Source: Cornus controversa
Lineage: Eukaryota > Streptophyta > Magnoliopsida > Cornales > Cornaceae
DNA: 64,000 bases
Assembly: GCA_026545225.1 (NCBI GenBank)
Contig: CM048847.1
Coordinates: forward strand, 6,690,501 to 6,754,500
Direction of reading: 5' to 3'
Position 1 is the stretch's first letter. Every line of letters starts with the position of its first letter. Of the stretch, positions 49,170 through 61,381 are shown one piece after another. The notes below the pieces were generated by a model, which did not search any database, had not been told where the DNA came from, and worked only from the letters and a program-made list of their open reading frames with translations. A program made the translations under genes and the position numbers.

Positions 49170-49850
49170 TCAAACCATAATTTAGGGTCAAATTGGTCAA
49201 CCCCAAAAGGTTGACTGACAAACCGTTCATCAAATCAAAGAACTAATCTCACCACCATGATCCTAGGGTCCAAAAATCATAGGAGATACTGTAATATCGA
49301 CACATTTCTGATCTGGATATCCTGTTGACCAAAACCCTAATTTAGGGTAAAACTTGTCAACCCCAAAAGGTTGACTGACAAATTGTTCATCAAATCAATG
49401 AACGGACCTCACCATCATGATCTTAGGGTCAAAAAATTATAAGAGACTGTAATATCAACCCATTTCTAATCTGGACATCCTGTTGACCAAAACCCTAATT
49501 TAAGGTCAAATTAGTCAACCCCAAAAGGTTAACCGACAAACTGTTCATCAAATCAATGAACGGATCTTGTCATCATGATCCTAGGGTCAAAAAATTATAG
49601 GAGATTGTAATATCGACCCATTTCTAATCCGGACATCTTATTAACCAAAAATTGGTCAACCCCAAAGGTTGATCGACAAACCATCCATCAAATCAATGAA
49701 AAGACTTCACTATCTTGATTCTAGGGTCCAAAAATCATAGGAGACACTGTAATATCGACACATTTCTGTTCTGGACATCCTTTTGACTAAAAATCCTAAT
49801 TCTAGGTCAAACTAGTTAACCCAAAAAGGTTGACCGACAAATCTGAACAA
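49170..49850 (+). repeat. tandem repeat, about 155-bp unit, 4-5 copies
   Basis: Units begin near 49,177, 49,330, 49,492, 49,647 and 49,791. They share ACCCTAATTTAGGGTCAAA, CAACCCCAAAAGGTTGAC and CACCATGATCCTAGGGTC. The unit contains small inverted words such as CCTAATTTAGG. It ends about 70 bp before an LTR. Confidence 0.85.
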
Positions 49851-51134
49851 ATTCGATGGTCTGATTGGCGATTAGATTTTACCATTGCCTTCAAAACATT
49901 CAAAATTCATAGGATCACTGTAGAGACTGGGTCTAATTTTGGCCGATTTTTATTTTTTTTCATAAATGCATTTTAAATGATGTTTAGTATGTTTTAAATG
50001 TGGAAAATATGTTTGAAAACTTGTTTAGAGGTTTCAAAAATTTTTGGGAGTGTTTGGGTAAATTTGAAAATTTTAGGTCAGCAGAGCTGGGAAACGGGTC
50101 GGGTGGGTTTGAAAATTCAAAAAATTTATAGAGAATATTTATTTTTGATTTTAGACCAAATTAAATGTTTAATGAGTTAAGAAAGTGATTTCAGAGCCGT
50201 AGCCGCTTTTGAAATCAAAAACGAAACTCGGGAGGTACCTTAAGTGACTTAAAGGCAAAATAGTCATTTTCATTTTGCCTTTGTGTGTTGTCAATACACT
50301 TATATTTATATTACTGGGACAGAATTAGGAGAGAGTGAAAATGAGCCATTGATGCACTTCTCAAGCTCTTCTTCTTCTCCATCCTCTTCCTTGATTTTGA
50401 ATACCTTAGAGTGAGATTTGGAGCTTGCTTCAAGAGAGAAAGTTACTCCCCCCATCTTTCTCTTCACCTTGGTGGTTCAAAGTCCCCCACAAGAGAGTTT
50501 CAAATATTGAGAGTTGTTGAAGTGTGGATTCAGGCTTCGTCCAAGAAGGAAATTTTGTTCCCCTTTTTCCGATCTAGGGTTCTACGGAAAGAAAGTTTGA
50601 TTTGGAGAAACTTAAAGTTTGGTGAATTATAGGGCTTACTAGGAAGAGCTCCAAACTTGAGGTAAGGGTGTTCCATCCCTCTTAATTATTGATTATAGGA
50701 TTTTGGTGTATTTAAGATTGTATAAGTTGTGCTAACATGTATGGGTGAGTGGTGGGAGTTGAGTGATTTATTCCTTGCCCTTTACATTGTGTAATTATGC
50801 ATGCTAGAGATATCTTTTATGTGATATGAGATGAATTGTGTATTTATACATGCAATGTCTATGAAATGAGAGTATAATTGATATGTGGTGAAATGTATGC
50901 ATATGTGGTTAATATACATGAATTGTAGTTCTTATGTGATTATATAAGAATTGTGTAGATGAATGTATACTAGAGTCACAAATAACAAGAATGTACATTG
51001 AAGAGCATGAGAATTATATGTTATGTGAGGTATATGTGTCTGATGAACATGTATACTTGTATATATCGGAGAATTGTCCAAGTGTGATATGCATGAAATT
51101 CAAAGATGACTAGCCATGCATTGAAGTGGTGAGA

Positions 51135-51370
51135 ATGCTTATATTGGGATGATCATCAGAGACTCCTAATCATACCCCAAGTGTAATAATCGTCTGAGTT
51201 GCCCAATCACTAGTGCAAGGCTTATATAATGCCTTAAATGTATGATCATCGGAGTTGTCCAATTATACGAGTGTCGTCAAAGTTGACCAACAAAGTATTG
51301 TTGGAGTTGTCCAACACCACATGATCGTCGAGTTGACTAATCATGTCTATGTATCGGATTACGACCGAAG
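51135..51370 (+). repeat. hairpin array with CGGAGTTG loops
   Basis: Successive inverted repeats ATGAT/ATCAT, AAGGC/GCCTT, GTATGAT/ATTATAC (one G-T pair), TGTTGG/CCAACA and ACATGAT/ATCATGT. Loops contain GGAGTTGTCC or close variants, the complement of the ACTCC-type loops at 4,390-4,845. The ACATGAT/ATCATGT stem is shared with that array. Confidence 0.75.
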
Positions 51371-52024
51371 AAAATGTAAATACCTTAATGCTTATGTATT
51401 CTAACTGTTAAGCATGTTTTATGGTTTAAATGTATATTTGTTAAATTATATTTGTGGAGTGTTGAACATGAGAACATTGATATATGTCATGTAGTGTAGC
51501 GACATCATGGTTGCATATCATGTAGGTCGATGTCGGGTCGATGCCTAGGTGGGTTGGGGACTCTTAGTGAGCGTAGTTATATGCTCACCCCTCTCCCCTA
51601 AAATTTTTAGAGATAAGACACCAATGGCGAATGGAACGTGAACATCCAAGTGGAGTTCTCTTTTGGCATTTTGCATATATTTTTGTATACCGTTTATGTT
51701 GTTATCCATGTCGACTTGTGGCATGTTGATTTTACTATTGTTGTAGTTATAGTTGAATTATTAATATTTTTGGACAATACACATATAATTCATTTAATGA
51801 CTATGAACTTGAAGGATCACATTTATGAGATGTATGAATTGGATTCAAAGTATGAAATAATCTTATGTTTACGTATTAAGGATTTATTTGCATGGAATGT
51901 ATGAGAATTACCATTTCAAATATGATGAATGATTCATGGATGTGTTTAGGTGGATTTGAAAGTGTTAGAATGGACTTTGGATGCAAAATGGAACAAATGT
52001 GAGTTTTCAGGTTTCTGCAAGAAG

Positions 52025-52265
52025 GCAATTTTGATTATGTGAAATGCCCATTTCGCATAATCGAAATACATTCGATTGTGCAAAGCTTGTAGCAAAATTT
52101 TCGATTGAAGTAGGTCCAAATTCCAGCAAAGTTTCGATAGATCTTCGCACGAACTTCGATTGAGTGAGAATTTCGATCATACGAAATGGAACTTTCGATC
52201 ATGCGAAACCTGGATTTTGATTGTGCGAAATCTGCTCTTCAATCACGTGAAATATTGCAGTCCAT
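52025..52265 (+). repeat. cluster of TTTCGATCATGCGAAA words
   Basis: Several TTTCG...CGAAA inverted words about 190-430 bp before the LTR 3' end, related to those at 27,620-27,850. Confidence 0.75.
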
Positions 52266-52454
52266 AGACTGTTGGATGCAAATGTAAGACTAGTTGAGGG
52301 GCCCATTGAGATCAGTTGATGATGCATTGTTTATACGTATATGTAAAAATGTGATTAAGCTTCTATGGTTAAAATTAAAGGTTAAGATGGTTCATTAGGA
52401 TTTAATGAATGGGTTCACCTTCGGTTTTCTAGAGTCAGAAATTAGGGCATGATA

Positions 52455-52937
52455 ACATGGTATCAGAGCAAGAGGGTTTGAATACCTGAGGACGAATGGT
52501 GGAATTCAATTATGTGTTTTCTTTAGGTTAATGATTGAAACCTAAGGATTTAAGCTTGAAGTTATAAGTTTCTTATGTGTGACATAATTAATTGCTTACG
52601 TCTTTATAACATGTTAATTATGGAATAACTTGGCGTAACATTGTGAAAGCATGATGAGAATTGTGTGAGCATGTAAATGTGGTGTTGAATCTTCTTGTTA
52701 TCTATGTATTACAAGATGCCACCACGAAGAGCTTGTGAAAGAGCAGCCACAGCAGCTCCAATTGATGGAGAACAGTTTATGCATGACATGGTCACAACCA
52801 TGTGACAAATTGCAAAATAAACGCAAAAGGAGAATCAGGCTCCACTTAAAGCTGCTCCTAGTAGAATGATGGTGGTTTTGAACAATGTTAAGAAACATAA
52901 TCCACCATCATATGCTGGAGGGTCGTTGACGCCGGAC
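52455..52937 (+). mobile_element. primer-binding site, leader and gag start of a Tekay-like fossil
   Basis: The primer-binding site at 52,458-52,469 is followed by a leader and, from about 52,714, by sequence resembling the gag start. The element is broken and is cut off at about 52,937, where a different element begins. Confidence 0.7.
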
Positions 52938-55722
52938 AGTAAAGTGATTATTCTGTAGGCTAAGGGCAACAGAAAATAAACAGAAAGAAAGTACGAGAAT
53001 TGCTCAAAAACTCAAAGAAAAGTCTCTGGTATTCAATATTATTATTTAAAATCAAAGTACCTTCGAATCAATCCACAAGCCGGGTTATATAGCTGAACTT
53101 CATCAACATTACCAAAAATAGCAAAAACCTCATATTCATACCAAAATAAAATACGAAATAAAAGAAGAAAGTTGCCAGAAATTTGGCCCAAATCAAGCCC
53201 AGAATCTCTTGCTAATCAACAAAATAAATATTACTAGAAAAGGAAAGAAATAACTAAAATTAGGGATTCAGAGGGAAAAATAGTAGATTTTGGCCTCGAA
53301 AAAATACACACCCAGCTTTTGCTAGGTGCCCATGACGTGCACGCCGAATCAAGCTTTCTGAATTGTGGTCATAAAGGCGATTCTGACACATGTAGCCAAA
53401 GTTATGGCCAAAATACTGAAGCGCATCCAAAAATACCCTAATTAGTGACAAGGTCACGGTTTTCTGTCATCTTTACGCTGATCTTCCAACTCAAGATATT
53501 TTAGTGCCATCAACGTGTCGTCTGACAGCTCAGCATCATCTGACTCGAATGCTCCTACATCAGTCGTTGGATGTCATAGTTAAGCTCCTTACTGCTCTAG
53601 AGGTATATTCGCAGCATTGCTGGCAGGATCAGCCATAACCAGAGTAGAATAAAAAGAGCTCTGTCCTTTCATAGCATCCGCCAACAATTTCTGGCACTTG
53701 GACGAATGAGGAGGGCCAGAAGAAAACCTCTTTTAAGGAGAAGAGGTGGCAACAGACTTGTTCTTGTCTTGCTTAGCCTTAGACCTTCCTTCAGCATTTT
53801 TGGCCTTGAGCTGGCCAGAGGTAGAAGATCCTCTCTTGGTTTTAGGTTCAAGCATCTCATCTTTGAGTCTGAAGAGTCTGAATCAACAAATAGAGAGGAA
53901 GACTCAACTGAAGCATCACAAGCAAGAGCATGAAGCTTGTGAGGTGACAGAAACTTCTTCATAGAAGGTTGAACATCCCAAACATTCTTCTTCAAGTACT
54001 CAATTTGATCAGTTACAAAAGGGAAAAAGAGGAAAAAATTTTATATAAGAAAGATAACAAAAAAATAGACAAGTTATGCTAGACAGAGTGATAGAAGGGA
54101 TCACAGCATAACCGAACGCCCTCGGGATAGGAAAGCATTGAGTAGCCTTAACGTTCCAGGCTCCCTTCACTAGAATGAGTTTTTCTTTCCATAACTTGTC
54201 AGAAGTGCGGGCATCAACGCAAATATTTTTGTTCTTATTAGGGAACAGATGGTTATGGTTATCCTTTGATCTAACTCGGTGCAGAGAATAGCAGAACAAA
54301 AGGTCGTTTAAACCTAAGTTCAGTTTGTAAACACGATTTAAGGAAAACAAACAAGAAACAATGCGGAAGAAGTTAGGGTTTAACTGAAGCAGTGCAAGCC
54401 TCAGTTTGTAAAGAATAAAGTTAAAGAAAGGATGAAGAGGAAACCTAAAAGTTTTCAAATGAGAAGCCGAGAAAAGGACTTCGCCTTTTTCAACTCCTTC
54501 ACTAGTATTATTGTCAGAATTCAAGGAGTAACCCTCGATTGTTACATCATTGGGGATCCAACATTCCTCCTCTCAATATCAACTAATTGCCTAGTTACTA
54601 GAGCAACGACCACTCCCTAATCGGATGTGACTGCTTCTTCAACAGTAGTGATGGGTTGGGCAGTTTCTATAATCTGAAGAGATGAACTAGACATGTTGGT
54701 CTCATGATTGTCAGAATGAGTATGATCACTATCACTCGATGACATCGTAAAGAGAAAAGGACGTGGGTAAAAGACTGAAAACTGACCTATGAAGATGAAC
54801 TTGTACCCAGAAACTCAAAGGAAATGAATTTGAAAGAGAAGACAAGTAGTTGCAGAAGATTTGTGGCTGAAAATAACGAAGTGTCAATACAAAAAGCACA
54901 AAGGTAGTGTAAAAGGGTCACTTACATGCTTAGTGTCGTCGTTGGTACCTCAACATTAATGAGGGTTCTCGATACAAGCAACAAAATGATGCTGGCGTCT
55001 ATAGAAATTTCCTCCAGTTTAGGTAAGCTCATACTAAAAGGAATTGGGGGCAAAGTGTTGGGAAAAAAATCCCCCAGCTATTCACATGGGCTTACTTACA
55101 CACGAACTGGTTGAACCTAAGAGGAATCAAGCCCAAAGATCAACAAAAGCCCCCAAAGAACAGTCTCAAAAGAAATAATGGGCCAGGCCGCCATTTTCAA
55201 GACCAAAGCAGCCCAACATAGACATTAGTTCAAACTTTATTAGAAATCTATGTGCTTGAGAGAAAAGATAACTACAAATAAAGAAATTTGAGTCCTAAAA
55301 GGATTCAAATTTTAACTTGTATAAATATTTGAAAAATATGAATGAAAAGGAAATTCTCTCCTTCTCGGAAGGAAGATATTGTATTCTTAAACTTTTTGGG
55401 TGTAAGCAATAAATCAATTGGCAGGAAATTAGCCAAGTAATTTCTTTCTTGTACTAACACCTACCTTGAAAAAATATCCAAGATCTTTTGGATATCATCA
55501 AAAAAGGCTATAAATAAAAAGATCAAAGGAACATTCAAAGGTGGAACACTCAAGAGATTAAGAACAGACAGACACAAGCTTCCTACCTTCACTAAAACTT
55601 CTCTATTTTGGTCTACTACTTCTCCCTGATCATTACACTCTCTGGATCCTTCATATTCTAGAGTGATACCATCTGCATAAACCTATTTATTATTATTAAT
55701 CGAATCCCACTACCTACAAACA
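52938..55722 (+). mobile_element. Tat-type Ty3/gypsy fossil, 3' part with antisense extra ORF region and 3' LTR
   Basis: An LTR-like segment 55,056-55,722 (TGTTGGG to CAAACA, with a TATAAATA word at about 55,511) is preceded by a purine-rich tract. This makes it the 3' LTR of a plus-strand element. To its left, on the opposite strand (about 53,670-54,750), lies sequence resembling the 'putative gypsy type transposon' (Transposase_28) domain. Tat-lineage elements are known to carry extra ORFs of this kind, some antisense, before the 3' LTR. Several breaks; the left boundary is approximate. Confidence 0.6.
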
Positions 55723-55959
55723 TTTAGGGGTTGTTTGATAATGCTGTCGAATTTTATTTTTTGATTTCTGAAAAATAAAATCTGAAAACTTGTTGTACTG
55801 TCATTTCTATCAAAAGCAGAATACGTTTAGTAATTTGTTAAAATTTTGAAAGTACAAATTTGAAAATGTGTTTGGTAACCAAAAATTAATTTTCAAAAAA
55901 AAAATGATATCTTTAACTAAAAATTGTGTTTGATTATTATAGTTCAAACTCATTTTAAC

Positions 55960-56390
55960 CAACATAAATGCAATTATGTATATTATTTCCTCCAAAATTA
56001 TATTTGTTAGGATTTTATTTTAGTTTATTTTAATTAAAAATTCATTTTTAAGCATTTGCATGTTTTTGGTAATTGTCATAAACTCTAACTATTTACATGT
56101 TTTTGGTAATTGTCATATATTATCATATATACTTGTTTTATTTTCTTTTATATTTTTATATTATATATAATTGTATTTATATATAACTCTTATTTTGTTG
56201 TATTTTCTTCTTATACATATCTTTATATTGTATATATTTATATTTATATATATTTTTTATTTATTTTATTTTATAAAAGTTTTTTATTCTTATTGACTTA
56301 TAATTTTATATTTATTATATTATATTTTTATATTATATACAAGAAAATTGTATTTATATATAACTCTTATTTTATTGTATTTTCTTCTTA

Positions 56391-56448
<58 letters not shown>

Positions 56449-56578
56449 TATATATCGTATATATATATTTTTTATTTATTGTATTTTATAAAATATTTTT
56501 ATTTTTATTTACTTATAATGTTGTATTTATTGTATTTTATTTTATTTTTATTTATATTATATTATTTTATTTTGTTAT
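55960..56578. repeat. very AT-rich low-complexity sequence
   Basis: Almost pure A/T with a (TG)n(TA)n microsatellite at about 56,392-56,442. A degenerate direct repeat (about 56,168-56,300 and 56,345-56,520) is visible. Tyrosine/isoleucine-rich open stretches here are compositional artefacts. Confidence 0.75.
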
Positions 56579-56587
56579 ATTTATATT
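56579..56587. repeat. MULE target-site duplication, left
   Basis: ATTTATATT, repeated exactly at 62,754-62,762. Nine bases is the Mutator-superfamily length. Confidence 0.93.
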
Positions 56588-56673
56588 GGGTAAATATCTT
56601 TGACCTCCCCTGAGGTTTATCGAAATTCCACATACCTCCCCTCTTGTTTGCATAATCCCGCTGACCTCCCCTG
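56588..56673 (+). repeat. MULE terminal inverted repeat, left
   Basis: Starts GGGTAAATATCTTTGACC; pairs with 62,668-62,753. I count 6 mismatches in 86. The word GACCTCCCCTG occurs near both edges of the repeat. Confidence 0.93.
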
Positions 56674-56874
56674 TCAGTGACGGTCGTCCAAAAAACTAAC
56701 AGTAGTGGGTGATGTTACTGTAATACCCTCGTATTATATATATTATTATATATTAAATTATGTCCAAACGAGAAATGACGAAGGTGCCCTTATGTGCTAT
56801 GAGTTTCGTAATCCACATTGGATCAAATTTTTTGGCTTATCTGATACAATGTACACAGAGAGAAGTTAGAACGA

Positions 56875-56902
56875 TATAGAGAGAGAGAGAGAGAGAGAGA
56901 AC
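56875..56902 (+). repeat. (GA)n tract in MULE 5' region
   Basis: A GAGAGA run interrupted by the ACGATNTAGAGAGAGA direct repeat. Lies in the probable 5' leader of the transposase gene. Confidence 0.8.
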
Positions 56903-57045
56903 GATGTAGAGAGAGAAAGTTACACAGAAGAAATTGTAAGAGAAAAGCACAGAATCGTTTGGGGGTTTGATATCTTCGGTTCGATTCATATCCTAATTGG
57001 AGCAGAAACTGTAAGAAGATCGTGATTTTGGCTTAGTGTCTGCGA

Positions 57046-58064
57046 GGTATGTACAAAACTCAAAACTTTTTATATATTCGACTTGTTTGTGTTTTTGTTA
57101 AGTTTAGGGTTTGTCACATTCTTCGCATTTTCACTATTGGGTGCTTTTGATTAGGGTTTTGTATATGTTTGCTTTTAGGGCTTCCAATTTGGGGGTTTTT
57201 CGTTTCTGCTTTCAATTAAGTCTTAGAATTTGGGGATTTTTGGTTCTGATTCAAATTAGGGCTTCCAATTAGGGTTTTTTGTTTATGCTTTCAATTAATG
57301 CTTAAATTTGGGGGTTTTTTGTTTATACTTTCAATTAAGGCTTAAATTTGAGGATTGTTTGTTTCTGATTTAAACTAGGGCTTCCAATTAGAATTTTTTG
57401 TTTATACTTTCAATTAAGGCTTAAATTTGGGATTTTTTTTGTTTCTGATTTAAATTAGGGCTTCGACTTAGGTTTTTTATACTTCTGCTTTAAATTAGGG
57501 CTTCCAATTTTGGGGTTTTTTGTTTTTGCTTTCAATTAAGGCTTAGAATTTTGGGGTTTTTTGTTTCTAATTTAAATTAGGGCTTCCAATTAGGTTTTTT
57601 ATACTTTTGCTTTCAATTAAGACTTCCAATTTGGGGGTTTTTCATTTCTGCTTTCAGTTAAGGCTTAGAATTTTGGGGTTTTTTGTTTCTAATTTAAATT
57701 AGGGCTTCTAATTAGGTTTTTTATACTGCTGCTTTCAATTAGGGCTTCTAATTTGGGGGTTTTTCATTTCTGCTTTCAGTTAAGGCTTAGAATTTTGGGG
57801 TTTTTTTGTTTCTAATTTAAATTAGGGCTTCTAATTAGGTTTTTTATACTGCTGCTTTCAATTAGGGCTTCCAATTTGGGGGTTTTTCATTTCTGCTTTT
57901 AGTTAAGGCTTAGAATTTTGGAGTTTTTTTTTTGTTTGTGATTGAAATTAGGGCTGCCAATTACGCTTTTTATGGTTTTGCATTGAATTAGGGCTTTTAT
58001 GTTTCTGATGTAAATTTTTATCATTGAATATATGGTAATGTAGCTTTATTTTTTTATGTGCAGT
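57046..58064 (+). other. probable 5'-leader intron of the transposase gene, built of tandem repeats
   Basis: A donor-like GAG|GTATGTAC at about 57,046 and an acceptor-like TGTGCAG at about 58,064 bracket this stretch, 23 bp before the ATG. From about 57,110 to 57,960 it consists of degenerate copies of a GGGCTTCCAATT...GGGGTTTTT unit (about 40 bp). In its right half these are arranged as a higher-order repeat of about 120 bp (near 57,583, 57,702, 57,825). Splicing is inferred from the signals only. Confidence 0.55.
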
Positions 58065-58087
58065 AATTTTGTGTCTTTGTCAAAGTC

Positions 58088-61000
58088 ATGGATACATATC
58101 ATGACTTGCATTTTCATCATTTGGATTCAGTTAGTACAATATGGAATGTGGATCCTGATAGGTATTCTCATCTTGATTTGAGTGAGGATTGTTATAAATC
58201 CCTTACTGATTTTTATGGCATTGTTGGTTTAGCACCAATAATACACTATGAATTACCTAATAGTAAGCATAAGATGTTGGTCAGTAGTGATGTTGATGTG
58301 ATGGACATGTTTAGCTTTCATGTTTCTAGGAGAGATATAAACCTATTTGTTGAAGTAGAGACACCTGTTAGTGTTGATATTGGTGAGAATAATGAAAGGG
58401 AATATGATCAATTTGAGGATGAACAGGAAAATGTTGAAGTTGATAATAACAATGAAGGAGGCTTTAATCAAACTCATAATGAACAAGAACATGTTGAGGT
58501 TGATAATAACAGTGAGGGAGAGGATTATGTGTATGGGTTTAGCTCTGAAGATGAAGATTGGAATGAAGGTGGTTCTCAATCTGAATCATCTAGCAATGAT
58601 GAAACTCTAATAGATGAAAGAACAGTTGAGAACAATGCCTATTTGAACAGAAGTGATGATGGGTTAAGTGACTATGAATCTAATGATGACTGTGGGTATT
58701 CATCAAGTGATGGGTGGGATGAAGAAGATGAAGTTGAAGAGGGATATTATGGAAAGACAAGGACAAACGCAAGAAGTAAAAGAAGGCCAAAGATTAGGGT
58801 GTGTGATTACAGCAAGTATGGGAAAGAATTTCGTGGAGTTGAAGGGGCTAAAATTGAACTGGAGCAATATCATATCTTTGACAATGTAGACCACTTTAGA
58901 GAAGTATTGAAGGATTATGCAATTCAGGAGGGGTTTAAACTGTGGAGAATAAAAAATGAAAAAACAAGAGTGACTTGTAGGTGTAGCACACCTAGCTGCC
59001 CATGGAGGATACATGCATCACCTCTCCCAGATAATGTGACATATATGATTAAGACAGTGGATGACAGACATGATTGTGTTAGGTTTACAGACACTGACAA
59101 TCCAGAGGCTGATTCCAGGTGGATAGCTAAGAAGTATGTTGATAGGTTTAAGGAAAATCCAGAGCTTACTGTGAAGGGATTGAAAGGGGCACTTAGGTCA
59201 AATTATGGGCTTCAACCAAAAAGGATGAAGTTGTATAGGGCAAAGAGAAAGGCAATGGATGAAGTTGAGGGCAGTCATTATGGTCTGCTATAAGTTACTG
59301 CCCCAGTATGCAAATGAAATAAGGAAAAGTAATTCAGGCAGCTTAGTTAAGTTCAACCATTGGCAACCTGATTTTACTGTGAACCCAACATTTAGAAGAA
59401 TTTTTATTTCATTTGAAGCAATGAGAACTGGATTCAAGTTGGGTTGTAGACCATTTTTGGGGTTGGATGGTTGTCATTTGAAGGGACCATATGGTGGTGT
59501 ACTATTGGCAACCATTGCTTTGGATGCCAATAATGGTTTATTTCCTGTGGCATTTGCCGTGGTGGAGAGTGAGAGAAAGGACAGCTGGGTATTTTTTCTG
59601 CAGCACTTAAGCACTGTAATTGAAGTAGATACATTTTCCAAGAATTGGACCATCATGTCAGACATGCAAAAGGTAAATCAAAATTCTATTTTTTTTAAAT
59701 CAATTACTTTCCTAAATTATATTTCTGTTGTTTAATTAAGTTTGTTAAATATGATAGGGCCTTGACCAAGCAATTGTAGAAACCATTCCCCAAGCAACTC
59801 ATAGATTGTGTTGTAAGCATTTGTATAATGCATTTAAGAAAAAATATGGTGGGTTCATGTTAAGGAAAAAGTTTTGGAAGGCTGCTAGAGCTTATAACTC
59901 ATATACTTTTGAAGAGGCAATGGATGAAATGAGAAACTTGGATCCTGCAGCTCATGAGTGGCTCATGACTAACTTTCAATTGTCAGCTTGGTCTAGGCAT
60001 GCATTCAATCCAAGTGTGAGAAATGATCATGTGACCAACAACATAACTGAGAGTTTCAACAATTGGGTTGGTGATCTTAGGATGATGCCTATACTTTCAT
60101 GCTTAGATGGGATTAGGGTAAAACTTATGGAAAGACTTCAAAAAAGGTACCAAATGGGTTGCAGCTGGAATGGTGTGGTCACACCAAACATTAGGAAACA
60201 GTTAAATAAGCTAACTGCTGAGGGAAGGAAATATAATGTGAGGGTTGCTGGTGGGGGAGTGTTTGAGGTAATGGATGAGTCATTTAGACATATCATCAAT
60301 CTGAATGACAGAACATGTGACTGTCATGGTTGACAAATCTCAGGCTTACCTTGTAAGCATGCAACAGCTGTAATATGTTACACCAGAGACAATATTGAGA
60401 CTTACTGTGATTCATGTTACACTATTGAAACATATATGAAGACATATCAAGGAATGATATATCCTATACCTGACCCAAAACTGTAGGAGCCATACACTGG
60501 AATACCATTGGATCCTCCTCCTCCTAGAAGACTACCTGGAAGGCCTAGGAAAAATAGAAGAAGAGATGTTGATGAAGCTGCCCCAGGTACTAGTCTGTGT
60601 AGAAGGAGTTTCACTCTTGCATGCACACTTTGCAAAAGATTTGGGCACAACAAAAGAACTTGTCAAAGGGCTCCAACTAGAAGGGAACATGTGATATGAA
60701 TTTTTTTTTTTTTTTTGCATGTAATGTAATTTATTTATTTATGAACCAGTTAATTTGAGGATGTAATATTATTATGTTAGGCACAAGAAGCTGGAAGAGG
60801 AATAGGAAGTGCAGGGGCATCCCAATCAGAGCCATGTGTCACCCAACAGGTAAGTGGAGTTGGTTTATAATTTTCTCTCCAATCACTTAATAGTTTATTT
60901 TGACATTTTTTATTGTTATTTGTGATAGCAACAAAATGACACACATGGAAAGAGGAGCTCAGCCCCACCACAGAGAGGTAGAGGGAATGCAGCTCCACCA

Positions 61001-61381
61001 TATGCACAAAGAGGGAGAAAGACTGCAGCTCCACCATATTCATCAAATGCACAGGCTGGAAGAGGGGATGCACCTCCATCAAATGCACAAGGAGGAAAAG
61101 GGGCTGCACCTCCATCAAATGCACAAAGAGGAAGAGGGGATGCATTCACACATGTAAGAGGAAGGGAAAGCTGTGCAACTCCATCAAACACACAAGGAGG
61201 GAGAGGGTCTGCATTCACACATGGAAGAGGAAGAGGAAGTAGGAACATTGCAGCTCCATCAAATGCACAAAGAGAAAGAAATAACTCATCACAACCTACT
61301 ATGGGGAGAGGGAGATTCATACCTGTATTTGGCCAACTAGGAGCTAGGGGAAGAGGGATGGGAGGATCTCAAAATATGTAA
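58088..61381 (+). pseudogene. mudrA-like MULE transposase, recently inactivated
   Basis: Transposase of the Mutator superfamily (about 1,010 residues). Exons by signals and phase: 58,088-59,672; 59,758-60,690; 60,781-60,849; 60,929-61,381; introns are 79-91 bp, GT-AG. Order: PB1-like N-terminus (residues about 1-95), acidic region (about 95-225) with a duplicated EVDNN-type unit, MuDR zinc domain (TCRCSTPSCPWRIHAS then HDC, about 300-340). The DDE core follows, with D in LDGCHLKG, D in SDMQK and E in NNITESFNNW. Then come SWIM-type CDC...PCKH, an AT-hook-like GRPRK, a zinc knuckle CTLCKRFGHNKRTC and a Gly/Arg/Ala/Pro repeat tail. Defects: a one-base shift between about 59,272 and 59,291, TGA at 60,331-60,333 and TAG at 60,484-60,486, each at a place where relatives have Trp. 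Both stops are G-to-A changes. The rest reads cleanly. Confidence 0.92.

Larger units (their letters stand above)
49919..52454 (+). mobile_element. 5' LTR of a Tekay-like element (2.5 kb)
   Basis: Starts TGTAGAGACTGG and ends GGGCATGATA, immediately before a primer-binding site (TGGTATCAGAGC, 52,458-52,469). It contains a hairpin array (51,135-51,370), the TGAGC...GCTCA hairpin (51,568-51,587) and a palindromic-word cluster (52,025-52,265). Same subfamily group as 25,680-28,178. Confidence 0.85.

Noticed and set aside
49170-49850. CRISPR or rRNA spacer repeat
   Set aside because: The unit is about 155 bp with no short-repeat/spacer alternation, and no rRNA gene is nearby.
56110-56613. Tyrosine/isoleucine/phenylalanine-rich open stretch of 167 codons
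   Set aside because: Pure AT low-complexity sequence with a (TA)n microsatellite; no protein-like composition, and it runs into the MULE end.
58343-58610. Methionine/isoleucine-rich open stretches overlapping the transposase
   Set aside because: Shadows of the acidic region of the transposase in other frames.
60916-61320. Minus-strand 134-codon open stretch in the MULE
   Set aside because: Shadow of the Gly/Arg/Ala/Pro repeat exon on the plus strand, which has matching splice signals and phase.
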